DNA of 51,425 nt from Limnohabitans sp. (GTDB lineage Bacteria > Pseudomonadota > Gammaproteobacteria > Burkholderiales > Burkholderiaceae_C): positions 1 through 51,425 of the forward strand of contig NZ_JAOASQ010000037.1 of assembly GCF_030158565.1 (NCBI RefSeq), given 5' to 3'. A program made the position numbers and the translations under genes. This document shows, piece after piece, positions 24,345 to 32,934 of this stretch. The first letter of the stretch is position 1, and each line of letters begins with the position of its first letter. The notes beneath the pieces were generated by a model. It searched no databases and had not been told where the DNA came from. It saw nothing but the letters and a program-made list of their open reading frames with translations.

Positions 24345-24371
24345 AAAAAAAGGGGCGTCACGCCCCTTTTT
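24345..24371 (+). terminator. Rho-independent terminator, probably bidirectional
   Basis: AGGGGCGTCACGCCCCT flanked by A-run and T-run just after fnr. It also lies directly after the convergent 24377-24670 gene and has Ts on both strands. Confidence 0.9.
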
Positions 24372-24376
24372 CAGTG

Positions 24377-24670
24377 TCAGCAGCAGCTGTTGTCACGCGC
24401 GCAGTCTTGCGGACGCGCGTTTGCGGGCACAGGGCAACGGTTGACCTCAAAGGGGGACATGGACAAGAGCGTGGTCAAACCGCTGGACACCATGGTCAGT
24501 GCCCAAAAGACAAAAAAAGCCACGGTGTAAACCCCTTGTCTGGACAGCGCCAAAGGATGACCAAACCACTGCAAGTCTTGGGGATCGACGAGGCCGAAAA
24601 CCACCAACTCCAGCAAGCCGGCCACCAAAAAAGCAGGCCAGGCAATCCACATCATTCTTTGCGCTTTCAT
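24377..24670 (-). CDS. Small membrane protein with Cys-rich C-terminus
   Basis: A 97-residue protein with two likely membrane helices (about 7-27 and 46-66) and a soluble tail containing four Cys (NRCPVPANARPQDC and ending DNSCC). A perfect AAGGAG ribosome site precedes the ATG at 24670. I do not recognise a named family. It is the last gene of the ccoNOQP-ccoG-fixH-like cluster, so a role in oxidase assembly or copper handling is conceivable but unproved. Confidence 0.8.
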   Translation of the reverse strand: MKAQRMMWIAWPAFLVAGLLELVVFGLVDPQDLQWFGHPLALSRQGVYTVAFFVFWALTMVSSGLTTLLSMSPFEVNRCPVPANARPQDCARDNSCC

Positions 24671-24698
24671 GTTTCGTCTCCTTGTTGGCCCAAAGGGC

Positions 24699-24962
24699 TT
24701 ATTTTTTGGATGATTGGTCAGGCAGTTCACCGGTGGCCGCATGGTTACGAGCCTGAACTGCAGGCGCCAAAGTGATGCCGCTGCCTTGTGTCTGGGTGCT
24801 GACCTCTTGTGTCGACAACACGGGGTCTTGTCCGTGAGCCGCCAGATAAAAAGTCACAAAACCCGCGATCACCACGATCAAGGGGCCTGAAATGATCAAC
24901 CAGACATGACCGTGTGTCCACCAAGGTCGGTCTTGAAAAGGCGAAGAAGTGTGGGAAGGCAT
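24699..24962 (-). CDS. Short FixH/CcoH-like protein
   Basis: An 87-residue protein with one N-terminal membrane helix (HVWLIISGPLIVVIAGFVTF) and a short periplasmic part (LAAHGQDPVLS). This matches the start of FixH/CcoH proteins, which follow ccoG and help assemble the cbb3 oxidase. Typical FixH is about twice as long, so the larger soluble domain is absent. The stop of ccoG lies 23 bases upstream of its ATG (24962). Assignment rests on the N-terminal pattern and position. Confidence 0.72.
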   Translation of the reverse strand: MPSHTSSPFQDRPWWTHGHVWLIISGPLIVVIAGFVTFYLAAHGQDPVLSTQEVSTQTQGSGITLAPAVQARNHAATGELPDQSSKK

Positions 24963-24985
24963 GTTGGAAACCCTGTGTGTTGTGC

Positions 24986-26458
24986 TCAACGTGGCACGAG
25001 AAAAACAGACTTTTCAATCAACTCGGACTGCGCATGGCCGCCCTCGTCGATTGCACGAATCTTGAATTGGATAGGGTGTGAGCCGGGGGTTGCCGCATCA
25101 TAGGGCAGCTGGACGCGCACCGAAATCCAACGCGACTCCGTGGCGGCCACGTTCGCATCGCCTTCGAGCAGCAAACTGATGTCGCGCAGACCGTCCACCG
25201 ACAGCTCATAATTCATGGCCTTTTCGGCAGCGTTCATGATTTGCAGGCGGTAAACGTTTTCAATCTTGCCACCCGCCACAATGCGGGCCAGCGAAGCACG
25301 GTCACGCACCACATCCACCTTGAACGGCTTGCGCAAGCCCAAACTGGTGAACAAGGCGGCCACCACGACCACCAAAATGGTGATGTACAAAATGACCCGT
25401 GGACGGAACACATGGCGCAAGGTTTGCTCTTTGGTCCAGCCGTTTTTCATGGCGTGCTCGGTCGAGTATTTCACCAGGCCACGCGGATACCCCACTTTGT
25501 CCATGACGGTGTCGCACACATCGGCGCAAGCGCCGCAGCCAATGCATTCGTATTGCAGGCCTTTGCGGATGTCGATGCCGGTCGGGCATACCTGCACACA
25601 CAAGCTGCAGTCTACGCATGAGCCCAAGCCCAATGTGGTCAGGTCGGCTTTTTTGGAGCGAGCACCACGGGGCTCGCCTCGCTCTGCGTCATAGGTGACG
25701 ATCAGGGTGTCTTTGTCGAACATGGCGCTTTGAAAGCGCGCATAGGGGCACATGTATTTGCAAACCTGCTCGCGCATGAAGCCGGCATTGCCATACGTGG
25801 CGAAAGCATAAAAGAACACCCAAAACACTTCCCAGGAACTCATATTGCCCAAGAAGAACTCCATGCCCAGGTCTTTGATGGGCGTGAAATAGCCCACAAA
25901 GGTGAAGCCGGTCCACATGGCAATGGCCATCCAGACAATGTGTTTATAGACTTTCTTGAACAGCTTTTCGAGCGACATTTTTTCGCCGTCCAGCCGAATG
26001 CGCGCACTGCGATCGCCTTCGACTTTGCGCTCCACCCACAAGAAAATCTCGCTGTAAACCGTTTGCGGACAGGCATAACCACACCACAAACGCCCGGCAA
26101 CCGCCGTGAACAAGAACAGCGAAAAAGCCGAGATGACCAGAATGGCGGTCAGGTAAATGAAGTCCTGCGGATACAGGACAAAACCAAAAATATAAAAGCG
26201 GCGTGCACCCAAATCAAACAGCACCGCCTGGCGCTGGCCCCACTCGATCCAGGGCAGACCATAAAAAACCAGTTGTGTCAGGACCACCATGAACCAGCGC
26301 CACTTGGCAAAGATGCCTTGCACGCTGCGCGGATAAATCTTTTGGGTCGCGGCATACAGCGACACCATTTGCACGTCATCCTCAGCAGCTGCCACCGGGA
26401 CGATGGGCACGATCTTTCGGGAAGGGTTTTCTTGGGAGTCCAAAACACGGGCTTTCAA
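24986..26458 (-). CDS. ccoG: Cytochrome c oxidase accessory protein CcoG (FixG)
   Basis: A 490-residue membrane ferredoxin-like copper reductase for cbb3 assembly. It has about four to five membrane helices and the polyferredoxin region GYACPQTVYSEIFLWVERKV, CKYMCPYARFQSAMFD, GSCVDCSLCVQVCPTGID and CIGCGACADVCD, followed by an Ig-like periplasmic C-terminal domain. The frame opens with TTG at 26458, preceded by a hairpin that includes the only GAGGG; the first ATG in frame (26368) would remove conserved-looking residues. The TTG start is therefore provisional. Confidence 0.93.
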   Translation of the reverse strand: MKARVLDSQENPSRKIVPIVPVAAAEDDVQMVSLYAATQKIYPRSVQGIFAKWRWFMVVLTQLVFYGLPWIEWGQRQAVLFDLGARRFYIFGFVLYPQDFIYLTAILVISAFSLFLFTAVAGRLWCGYACPQTVYSEIFLWVERKVEGDRSARIRLDGEKMSLEKLFKKVYKHIVWMAIAMWTGFTFVGYFTPIKDLGMEFFLGNMSSWEVFWVFFYAFATYGNAGFMREQVCKYMCPYARFQSAMFDKDTLIVTYDAERGEPRGARSKKADLTTLGLGSCVDCSLCVQVCPTGIDIRKGLQYECIGCGACADVCDTVMDKVGYPRGLVKYSTEHAMKNGWTKEQTLRHVFRPRVILYITILVVVVAALFTSLGLRKPFKVDVVRDRASLARIVAGGKIENVYRLQIMNAAEKAMNYELSVDGLRDISLLLEGDANVAATESRWISVRVQLPYDAATPGSHPIQFKIRAIDEGGHAQSELIEKSVFLVPR

Positions 26459-26463
26459 ATGAA

Positions 26464-26489
26464 CAGAACACCCTCAATGGGGTGTTCTG
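26464..26489 (-). other. Hairpin between ccoP and ccoG
   Basis: CAGAACACCC and GGGTGTTCTG form a perfect 10-bp stem with a 6-base loop just upstream of the ccoG start. No U-run follows on the minus strand, so it is not a classical terminator. It could stabilise the ccoNOQP message or control ccoG translation. Confidence 0.65.
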
Positions 26490-26515
26490 AATCGGTCAAC
26501 GATGGATGGGCGACC

Positions 26516-27433
26516 TTATTTGGCTGCGGCCACTGTCTTGTTGGACAGGCCCCAGACATAAGATGCCAACACATGGATCTGGCCTTCCGTCAACTTCGAA
26601 GCCTGTGCAGGCATCTGGTTGACTTTGCCGTTGTTGATCATGTTGACGATGGCGTTTTCACCCCAGCCGTGCAACCAGATGTCGTCCGTCAAGTTGGGGG
26701 CACCCATGGCGTGGTTGCCTTTGCCGTCCATGCCGTGGCAAGCCGCGCAAGCACCGAACTTGGACTTGCCCAAAGATGCACGCAGTGAATCATGTGGACT
26801 GCCCGACAGGCTGAGCACATAGTGGGCCACGTTGCGCACGTCTTCGGGCGAGCCCACAGCTGCGGCCATGGGGGGCATATTGCCGTTGCGGCCCTGGGTC
26901 AAAGTCGCCTTGATGATGTCGGGCGTGCCGCCATACAACCAATCGGCATCGGCCAAGTTAGGGAAGCTCTTGCTGCCGCGTGCATCAGAGCCGTGGCACT
27001 GGGCACAGTTGTTCATGAACAAGCGGTCACCGATGGCCATGGCCTGTGGGTCTTTGGACACTTCTTCTGGGGGCATGCCCGAGAACTTGGCGTACAAAGG
27101 GGCCACTTCGGCATTGGCTTTGGCGACTTCGGCGTCGTACTGACCGGCCGATGTCCAACCGAACTTGCCAGCCAGGTTGCCCACACCGGGGTACATCGCC
27201 AAATACATGAAAGCGAACACGATGGTGATGATGAACAAGCCCACCCACCAGCGTGGCAGCGGGTTGTTCATTTCACGCAAGTCGCCATCCCAGACGTGGC
27301 CCGTGGTGTTGTCATTGGCCGTCATGGCCTTGGCTTTGCCGCTGAACCACAGAAGGATCAGACAGGCCATGATGCTGACCAGCGTGATGCCGGCCACATA
27401 CAAGTGCCAGAAATTGCTGATGAAGTCACTCAT
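26516..27433 (-). CDS. ccoP: cbb3-type cytochrome c oxidase subunit III (dihaem)
   Basis: A 305-residue membrane-anchored dihaem cytochrome c that passes electrons to CcoN. Two N-terminal hydrophobic segments (about 10-30 and 63-82; the second follows NPLPRWWVGLF) anchor it. Haem sites are CAQCH (143-147) and CAACH (229-233), with Met ligands likely in GNMPPM and VNQMPAQ. It is the last oxidase gene of the ccoNOQP operon, 36 bases after ccoQ. Confidence 0.96.
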   Translation of the reverse strand: MSDFISNFWHLYVAGITLVSIMACLILLWFSGKAKAMTANDNTTGHVWDGDLREMNNPLPRWWVGLFIITIVFAFMYLAMYPGVGNLAGKFGWTSAGQYDAEVAKANAEVAPLYAKFSGMPPEEVSKDPQAMAIGDRLFMNNCAQCHGSDARGSKSFPNLADADWLYGGTPDIIKATLTQGRNGNMPPMAAAVGSPEDVRNVAHYVLSLSGSPHDSLRASLGKSKFGACAACHGMDGKGNHAMGAPNLTDDIWLHGWGENAIVNMINNGKVNQMPAQASKLTEGQIHVLASYVWGLSNKTVAAAK

Positions 27434-27469
27434 TTCGATTCCTTTAATTTGTTATGTGCTGAGGACGAT

Positions 27470-27610
27470 TCAGTCATCCTGACGAAACGGCAGTTGCGCC
27501 GCTTCGTCAAAATTGGCCTGGTTACGGCGTGACATGGCCCACCAGATGATGCCCAGGAAGATGGCAAAAGTGAGCACGGTCACGATGGAGCGCAGGGTAT
27601 TGATGTCCAT
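27470..27610 (-). CDS. ccoQ: cbb3-type oxidase subunit IV CcoQ
   Basis: A 46-residue single-span membrane protein (MDINTLRSIVTVLTFAIFLG, then IIWWAMSRRNQ). It is typical of CcoQ in length, sequence and place between ccoO and ccoP. A GGAG site lies six bases before the ATG. CcoQ stabilises the assembled oxidase. Confidence 0.93.
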   Translation of the reverse strand: MDINTLRSIVTVLTFAIFLGIIWWAMSRRNQANFDEAAQLPFRQDD

Positions 27611-27622
27611 GGTGAGCTCCGT

Positions 27623-28249
27623 TTATTTGCGGTGGATGCCCATACCTTGCAGGTAGGCGATCACAGCGTCCAGTTCGGTCTTGCCCTTGACGTCGTCCGT
27701 GGCCTTGGCGATTTCTTCATCGCTGTAAGGTGCGCCCAGCGTGCGCAGGCCCTTCATGTGCGCAGGCAAGCTGGCACCGTCCACGGGGTTCTTTTCGAGC
27801 CAGGCGTACGCAGGCATGTTGGACTCGGGCACCACATCACGCGGGTTGTTCAGGTGGATGCGGTGCCATTCGTCACTGTAACGGCCGCCCACACGCGCCA
27901 GATCGGGACCGGTGCGCTTGGAGCCCCACTGAAATGGTCGGTCATAGACGAACTCACCGGCCACCGAGTAAGGACCGTAACGCAGGGTCTCCGCACGGAA
28001 GGGACGGATCATCTGCGAGTGGCAGTTGTAGCAACCTTCGCGCACATACACGTCACGCCCCGCCACTTGCAGCGCGGTGTAAGGCTTGAGGCCTTCCACC
28101 GGCTGGGTGGTGGACTTCTGGAAGAACAGGGGCACGATCTCGACCATGCCGCCGAACAGCAACACGATCAGGATCAGCACGATCATCAAGAAGTTGCTGG
28201 TTTCGATTTTCTCGTGGGACATACCGCCCGATTTTTGGTTTTCAGCCAT
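27623..28249 (-). CDS. ccoO: cbb3-type cytochrome c oxidase subunit II (monohaem)
   Basis: A 208-residue membrane-anchored monohaem cytochrome c. One membrane helix (~20-43, [20 protein letters not shown]) is followed by the haem site CYNCH (73-77) in [15 protein letters not shown] and the family segment [13 protein letters not shown]. The axial Met is probably in [10 protein letters not shown]. It is encoded 13 bases after ccoN. Confidence 0.97.
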   Translation of the reverse strand: MAENQKSGGMSHEKIETSNFLMIVLILIVLLFGGMVEIVPLFFQKSTTQPVEGLKPYTALQVAGRDVYVREGCYNCHSQMIRPFRAETLRYGPYSVAGEFVYDRPFQWGSKRTGPDLARVGGRYSDEWHRIHLNNPRDVVPESNMPAYAWLEKNPVDGASLPAHMKGLRTLGAPYSDEEIAKATDDVKGKTELDAVIAYLQGMGIHRK

Positions 28250-28262
28250 GTTTTATTTCTCC

Positions 28263-29699
28263 TCAGGCGTGGGCTGTCAAGCTTGGAATCTGGACTTCGA
28301 CGGAACGACCCTGGGTCGCTGTCTTGATCACGTTCCACAACATCACCACCATGCCGCCCAGGTACAACAAGCCACCGAGCAAACGCAAGACATAGAACGG
28401 GAAGGTGGCTTTCACCGACTCCACGAAGGTGTAGGTCAAGGTGCCGTCAGCGTTGACAGCGCGCCACATCAGGCCCTGCATCACACCGGCAATCCACATC
28501 GCGGCGATGTAGATCACGATGCCGATGGTGGCGGTCCAGAAGTGCAGTTCAATGGCTTTGGTGCTGTACATCTTTTTCTGGCCAAACAGGCGAGGAATCA
28601 GGTAGTACATCGAACCCATGGTCACCAGACCCACCCAACCCAAGGCACCCGAGTGCACGTGGCCCACGGTCCAGTCGGTGTAGTGGCTGAGCGCGTTGAC
28701 GGTCTTGATGGACATCATCGGACCTTCGAAGGTGGACATGCCGTAGAACGACAGGGACACGATCAAAAAGCGCAGGATCGGGTCGTCACGCAGTTTGTGC
28801 CAGGCGCCCGACAAAGTCATGATGCCGTTGATCATGCCGCCCCAGCTGGGTGCCAAGAGGATCAGCGAGAAGACCATGCCGATCGACTGGGTCCAGTCGG
28901 GCAAAGCGGTGTAGTGCAGGTGGTGAGGACCGGCCCACATGTAAGTGAAGATCAGCGCCCAGAAGTGGACGATCGACAGGCGGTACGAGTACACAGGGCG
29001 CTCGGCCTGCTTGGGGATGAAGTAATACATCATGCCCAGGAAGCCTGCGGTCAAGAAGAAGCCCACGGCATTGTGGCCATACCACCACTGCACCATGGCG
29101 TCCTGCACACCGGCGTAGGCCGAGTAGGACTTCATCATGCCCACGGGCAGCGCGGCGCTGTTGACCAGGTGCAGCAAGGCCACGGCGATGATGAACGCGC
29201 CAAAGAACCAGTTGGCCACATAGATGTGACGGACCTTGCGGGTGCCCACGGTGCCAAAGAACACCACGGCAAACGCCACCCAGACCAGGGTGATCAGGAT
29301 GTCAATCGGCCACTCCAGTTCGGCGTATTCCTTGCCGCTGGTGTAACCCAAAGGCAAGGTGATGGCCGCCAGCAGGATGACCAGTTGCCAACCCCAGAAG
29401 GTGAAAGCGGCCAATTTGTCGCTGAACAGACGGACGTTGCAGGTGCGCTGCACCACGTAATAGGCCGACGCGAACAAGCCGCAACCGCCAAACGCAAAAA
29501 TCACCGCATTGGTGTGCAGCGGGCGCAAGCGGCCATAACTGAGCCATGGAATGCCCAGATTCAGCTCGGGCCAGGTCAGCTGGGCCGCGATGATCACGCC
29601 CACCAGCATGCCCACCACACCCCAGACCACCGTCATGATGGCGAACTGCCGTACAACGGTGTCGTTGTACGAAGTCGCCTGCATATTGGCAAATTTCAT
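28263..29699 (-). CDS. ccoN: cbb3-type cytochrome c oxidase catalytic subunit I
   Basis: A 478-residue haem-copper oxidase core subunit with 12 membrane helices. It reduces oxygen at high affinity in the inner membrane. Recognisable segments include [16 protein letters not shown] (haem ligand His), [16 protein letters not shown] (copper-site His and cross-linked region), [17 protein letters not shown] and [15 protein letters not shown]. The ATG at 29699 has AGAGG five bases upstream; a GTG at 29705 is in frame. An FNR-type dyad lies 61 bases upstream. Confidence 0.97.
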   Translation of the reverse strand: MKFANMQATSYNDTVVRQFAIMTVVWGVVGMLVGVIIAAQLTWPELNLGIPWLSYGRLRPLHTNAVIFAFGGCGLFASAYYVVQRTCNVRLFSDKLAAFTFWGWQLVILLAAITLPLGYTSGKEYAELEWPIDILITLVWVAFAVVFFGTVGTRKVRHIYVANWFFGAFIIAVALLHLVNSAALPVGMMKSYSAYAGVQDAMVQWWYGHNAVGFFLTAGFLGMMYYFIPKQAERPVYSYRLSIVHFWALIFTYMWAGPHHLHYTALPDWTQSIGMVFSLILLAPSWGGMINGIMTLSGAWHKLRDDPILRFLIVSLSFYGMSTFEGPMMSIKTVNALSHYTDWTVGHVHSGALGWVGLVTMGSMYYLIPRLFGQKKMYSTKAIELHFWTATIGIVIYIAAMWIAGVMQGLMWRAVNADGTLTYTFVESVKATFPFYVLRLLGGLLYLGGMVVMLWNVIKTATQGRSVEVQIPSLTAHA

Positions 29700-29759
29700 T
29701 TTCACCTCTTCTTTTTAAAAACTACTGCCAGAGTTTGACCGGGTATACACCCAGCCCAC

Positions 29760-29773
29760 TTGATCAAAATCAA
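29760..29773 (-). promoter_or_regulatory. FNR-type binding site upstream of ccoNOQP
   Basis: TTGAT-CAAA-ATCAA is a perfect consensus FNR dyad. It overlaps the last codons and stop of ccoS (29770-29772), so the ccoNOQP promoter partly lies inside the ccoS gene. Confidence 0.85.
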
Positions 29774-29907
29774 TCGTTGCGCAAAATGCGCTCGCCTTCG
29801 GCCTCAATGTCCTCAAATTGCCCTCGGTGAATGGCCCACCACAGACCGGCCAGGATGAAAAACACCAAACCGACCGACAGGGGAATCAACAAATACAGGA
29901 TGTCCAT
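29770..29907 (-). CDS. ccoS: cbb3 oxidase maturation protein CcoS
   Basis: A 45-residue single-span membrane protein (MDILYLLIPLSVGLVFFILA, then GLWWAIHRGQFEDIE). Length, sequence and place between ccoI and ccoN fit CcoS, which is needed for insertion of haem b and copper into CcoN. Its ATG is 10 bases after the ccoI stop, so it is co-transcribed with ccoI. Confidence 0.95.
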   Translation of the reverse strand: MDILYLLIPLSVGLVFFILAGLWWAIHRGQFEDIEAEGERILRND

Positions 29908-29917
29908 GGCTGTTCTT

Positions 29918-32257
29918 TCATGCTGCAGGCGTGCTGGACGCCACATCTTTGGACAAGCGCAAGGCGTTGAGGACCACCAGCAAGGAACTCAGTGCCATGC
30001 CCAAACCAGCCGCCCAAGCTGGCAACCAACCCAAAAGGGCCAGAGGAATGCACGCGGCGTTGTAAAGGGCGGCCCACACCAGGTTTTGCTTGACGATCCG
30101 CAGGGTCTGACGGCTTCGCACCAGGGTCTGCACCAGCGCGTGAAGCTGCCCCCCCATGAGCACAAAATCGGCCTTGGATTGCGCCAAAGGGACCGCCTGC
30201 CCCAAGGCAAAAGACACATCAGCCCCCGCCAACACCGGCCCATCGTTCAGGCCATCGCCCACCATGGCCACCCTGTGCCCGAGGGCTTGCCAAGCCTGTA
30301 CCGCCTGCAATTTGTCCTGCGGGCTGCAAGCCCCACGGGCATCGTCGATGCCCACGCAGGATGCCACCTGCGCCACGGCGCTTTGCGCATCGCCCGAGAG
30401 CACTTTGAGCTGCAAGCCCAGCTGTTTCAAGGCCTTTGCCACCGCAGGAGCCTCTGGCCGAACCTCTTCTGCCAGTTCAAACGTAGCGATCCAGCCGGCA
30501 TCGTCGGCCAAACTGACCTGCAAATGCGCGCCTTCATAAATGGGGGCTTGGCAATAAGCGGCCGAGCCCAAGCGCAAAGGCACAGCGCGACCCGAAACGG
30601 TCAACACCCCGGACACGCCCTGCCCCGCTTTCTCGGAAACCGCCTGCGCCGTCTCGGACTCCAAGCTCGAAAGGCTGCCTTCGGCCAAGGCACGTTGACG
30701 GGCTTCTGACCACAAGGCCCGCGAAACCGGGTGCAGGGAATGGCGGGCCAGGGTTGCCGCCCACTGCAAAGCTTGCGCCTGCGAGGTGCCCACCCGGGTG
30801 TGGATGTTGGCCACTTCAAACGCATCACGGGTCAGCGTGCCCGTCTTGTCAAAGATCACGGTGTCAATGGTCGCCAGATTTTGCAAAGCCTCCAGGCGGC
30901 GCACCAGCACCCCACCTCGCGCCAGCGCACCGGCCGAAGCCAGCATGGCCGCAGGGGTCGCCAAAGACAACGCGCAAGGACAGGTCACGATCAGCACGGC
31001 CACCGCCACCATCAAGGCATGGGCAGGATCGGTCGGCCACCAATAAATGGCCGAAGCCAAAGACACCAACAAAATGGCCAACAAAAATGGCTTGGCCCAG
31101 CGGTCCACCAGCAAAGCCATGGAGGGCTTGGACAAAGAAGCACTCTCCATCAAAGAAACGATTTGGGCATAACGCGTGGCAGCCCCCACTTGCTCGATCT
31201 TCACCTCGATCGTGCCGCTCAGGTTGTGGCTGCCTGCAATCACACGATCGCCAACCTGCCGCGATAAGGGGCTCGATTCCCCCGTGAGCAAGGCCTCGTC
31301 CACCTGCGTTTGACCGGCCAGCACCAGGCCATCCCCGGCCAAGGCCTCGCCTGGCAGCACCTCAATGACATCGCCCACCGCCAAACGGCGAATGGAGATC
31401 AATGCCCACAGCCCATCGGGCATGCGTTTGCGCACACTGTCAGGCAAGCGGTTGAGCACCGCCTCCAGTGCGCCTGCAGTGCGGTCGCGCATGCGCAACT
31501 CCAGCCAACGCCCGGTCAACAGAAAGAACACAAACATGGTCAACGAGTCAAAATAGACCTCGGCCCCAAAAGGACCGGTGGGCTCAAACGTGCCGATGCT
31601 GCTGACCACAAAGGTCACCACCATACCCAAGGCCACCGGCAAATCCATGCTCACCTGCCGGTGCCGCAGGTCGCGCCAGGCGCTGCGCAAAAACGGGGTG
31701 CACGAGAAAAACACCACTGGTAAAGACAAGACCCAGGAGGCCCAGCGCAGCAAATGCACCATCTCGGGCGTGATGTCGCCCGGCTCGGTCACATAGACCG
31801 GGGTTGCATACATCATCACTTGCATCATGCACAGCGCGGCCACGGCCAGGCGCCAGACCATGCGGCGCCCTTCCTGACGGCGCCTTTCATGGGCATGTGC
31901 ATCGTTGGCGGGTATGGCCTTGTAGCCAAAGCGCTCAACCGAGCGCATCCATTCAGAGGGCCGGGTGAGCTCCGGCGACCACACAATGCGGCCGCGGTGG
32001 CTGGCGGCATTGATTTGCACAGCCCCCACACCCGGTACGGCGCGCAAGGCATCCTCGAGGGTGATGGCGCAAGCCGCGCAATGCATGCCTTCGAACACCA
32101 CGCTGGAGCTCCAGCAACCGGCCTGGGTTTTTTCCGGAAGACTGAAGGCGGCCCACTCCTGCGGATCGTCCAGCAATTTCAGACCTTGCTCGCGTTCCAA
32201 TGCGTCTTCTTGCGCGATGGCAAGAGGTGGAGATGGCAAAACATTGACTTCAGTCAT
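29918..32257 (-). CDS. ccoI: Copper-transporting P1B-type ATPase CcoI
   Basis: A 779-residue heavy-metal ATPase that exports Cu(I) for cbb3 oxidase assembly. The N-terminal metal-binding domain has GMHCAAC (Cys60, Cys63). The transport motif is CPCALSLATPAAM, the phosphorylation site DKTGTLT, and the hinge GDGLNDGPVLAGADVSFA. Membrane helices begin near residue 135. The ATG at 32257 starts MTEVNVLPSPP; a longer frame to 32305 runs through the FNR site and was rejected. It is divergent from usp. Confidence 0.94.
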   Translation of the reverse strand: MTEVNVLPSPPLAIAQEDALEREQGLKLLDDPQEWAAFSLPEKTQAGCWSSSVVFEGMHCAACAITLEDALRAVPGVGAVQINAASHRGRIVWSPELTRPSEWMRSVERFGYKAIPANDAHAHERRRQEGRRMVWRLAVAALCMMQVMMYATPVYVTEPGDITPEMVHLLRWASWVLSLPVVFFSCTPFLRSAWRDLRHRQVSMDLPVALGMVVTFVVSSIGTFEPTGPFGAEVYFDSLTMFVFFLLTGRWLELRMRDRTAGALEAVLNRLPDSVRKRMPDGLWALISIRRLAVGDVIEVLPGEALAGDGLVLAGQTQVDEALLTGESSPLSRQVGDRVIAGSHNLSGTIEVKIEQVGAATRYAQIVSLMESASLSKPSMALLVDRWAKPFLLAILLVSLASAIYWWPTDPAHALMVAVAVLIVTCPCALSLATPAAMLASAGALARGGVLVRRLEALQNLATIDTVIFDKTGTLTRDAFEVANIHTRVGTSQAQALQWAATLARHSLHPVSRALWSEARQRALAEGSLSSLESETAQAVSEKAGQGVSGVLTVSGRAVPLRLGSAAYCQAPIYEGAHLQVSLADDAGWIATFELAEEVRPEAPAVAKALKQLGLQLKVLSGDAQSAVAQVASCVGIDDARGACSPQDKLQAVQAWQALGHRVAMVGDGLNDGPVLAGADVSFALGQAVPLAQSKADFVLMGGQLHALVQTLVRSRQTLRIVKQNLVWAALYNAACIPLALLGWLPAWAAGLGMALSSLLVVLNALRLSKDVASSTPAA

Positions 32258-32291
32258 GCCTGAACGATAAGCCAAGGCCCTGACACGAAGC

Positions 32292-32305
32292 TTGATGTGC
32301 ATCAA
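32292..32305. promoter_or_regulatory. FNR-type binding site between ccoI and usp
   Basis: TTGAT-GTGC-ATCAA is a perfect FNR dyad. On the plus strand a -10-like TAAACT at 32328-32333 begins 29.5 bases from the dyad centre, which is the class II (-41.5) arrangement for usp. It may also serve ccoI, 35 bases away on the other strand. Confidence 0.85.
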
Positions 32306-32363
32306 GAAGCGGGCCAGCGCTGCGATTTAAACTGAAGTTTTCAACGACGCTGAGGAGCACCTT

Positions 32364-32807
32364 ATGTACAAATGCATTCTTGTGGCCACCGATGGTTCCA
32401 CCCTGTCCAAAAAAGCCGTGACCAACGCGATCGCGCTGGCCGCCACCTGCGGCGCCGAATTGGTCGCCCTGAAAGTCGTGCCCCGTTACCCCCAAGCCTA
32501 CTTTGAAGGCAGCATTCCTTTGTCCGCCTCGGAAGTCAGCCGCATCGAAGGCCAGTGGACTGAAGCCGCCAAAGCCGCGCTGGATGCGGTCCAAAAAACA
32601 GCCAAAGCCAAAGGCGTGGTCAGCAAGAGCGTGACGGTGAAGTCTGATGTGGTCTCGGACGCCATCATTGCCACAGCCAAAAAGCACAAAGCTGATCTGA
32701 TCGTCATGGCCTCGCATGGCCGCAAAGGCATCAAACGCTTGCTGCTGGGCAGCGAAACGCAACAAGTACTGACCCATTCGCACATCCCTGTGCTGGTTCT
32801 GCGCTGA
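32364..32807 (+). CDS. Universal stress protein (UspA family)
   Basis: A 147-residue single-domain universal stress protein: YKCILVATDGSTLSKKAV at the N-terminus and the ATP-binding pattern MASHGRKGIKRLLLGSETQQ with a C-terminal VLTHSHIPVLVLR. It should bind ATP and dimerise in the cytosol. A class II FNR promoter and an AGGAG site precede it, so induction under low oxygen is likely, as for several Usp genes in FNR/ANR regulons. Confidence 0.93.
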   Translation: MYKCILVATDGSTLSKKAVTNAIALAATCGAELVALKVVPRYPQAYFEGSIPLSASEVSRIEGQWTEAAKAALDAVQKTAKAKGVVSKSVTVKSDVVSDAIIATAKKHKADLIVMASHGRKGIKRLLLGSETQQVLTHSHIPVLVLR

Positions 32808-32811
32808 TCTG

Positions 32812-32837
32812 TGCGGGAGCCCCTCGGGGCTCCCGCA
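32812..32837 (+). terminator. Hairpin after usp, without a T-run
   Basis: TGCGGGAGCCCC and GGGGCTCCCGCA form a perfect 12-bp stem with a 2-base loop. It begins a few bases after the usp stop. With no T-run it may be a REP-like element acting as a 3' stabiliser rather than an intrinsic terminator; its core resembles the element at 3250-3280. Confidence 0.6.
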
Positions 32838-32934
32838 GGTGATGGGTGGCGCCTGAATGGCGTCATAAAATAGTACTCAAACAAATACAGCCATCACCAT
32901 TTTGAAAACAACCACACACACCCTCGCACGCCTG

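Noticed and set aside
28086..29738. A 550-codon open frame on the plus strand opposite ccoN.
   Set aside because: It is a mirror of the ccoN reading frame with biased composition; ccoN is certain.
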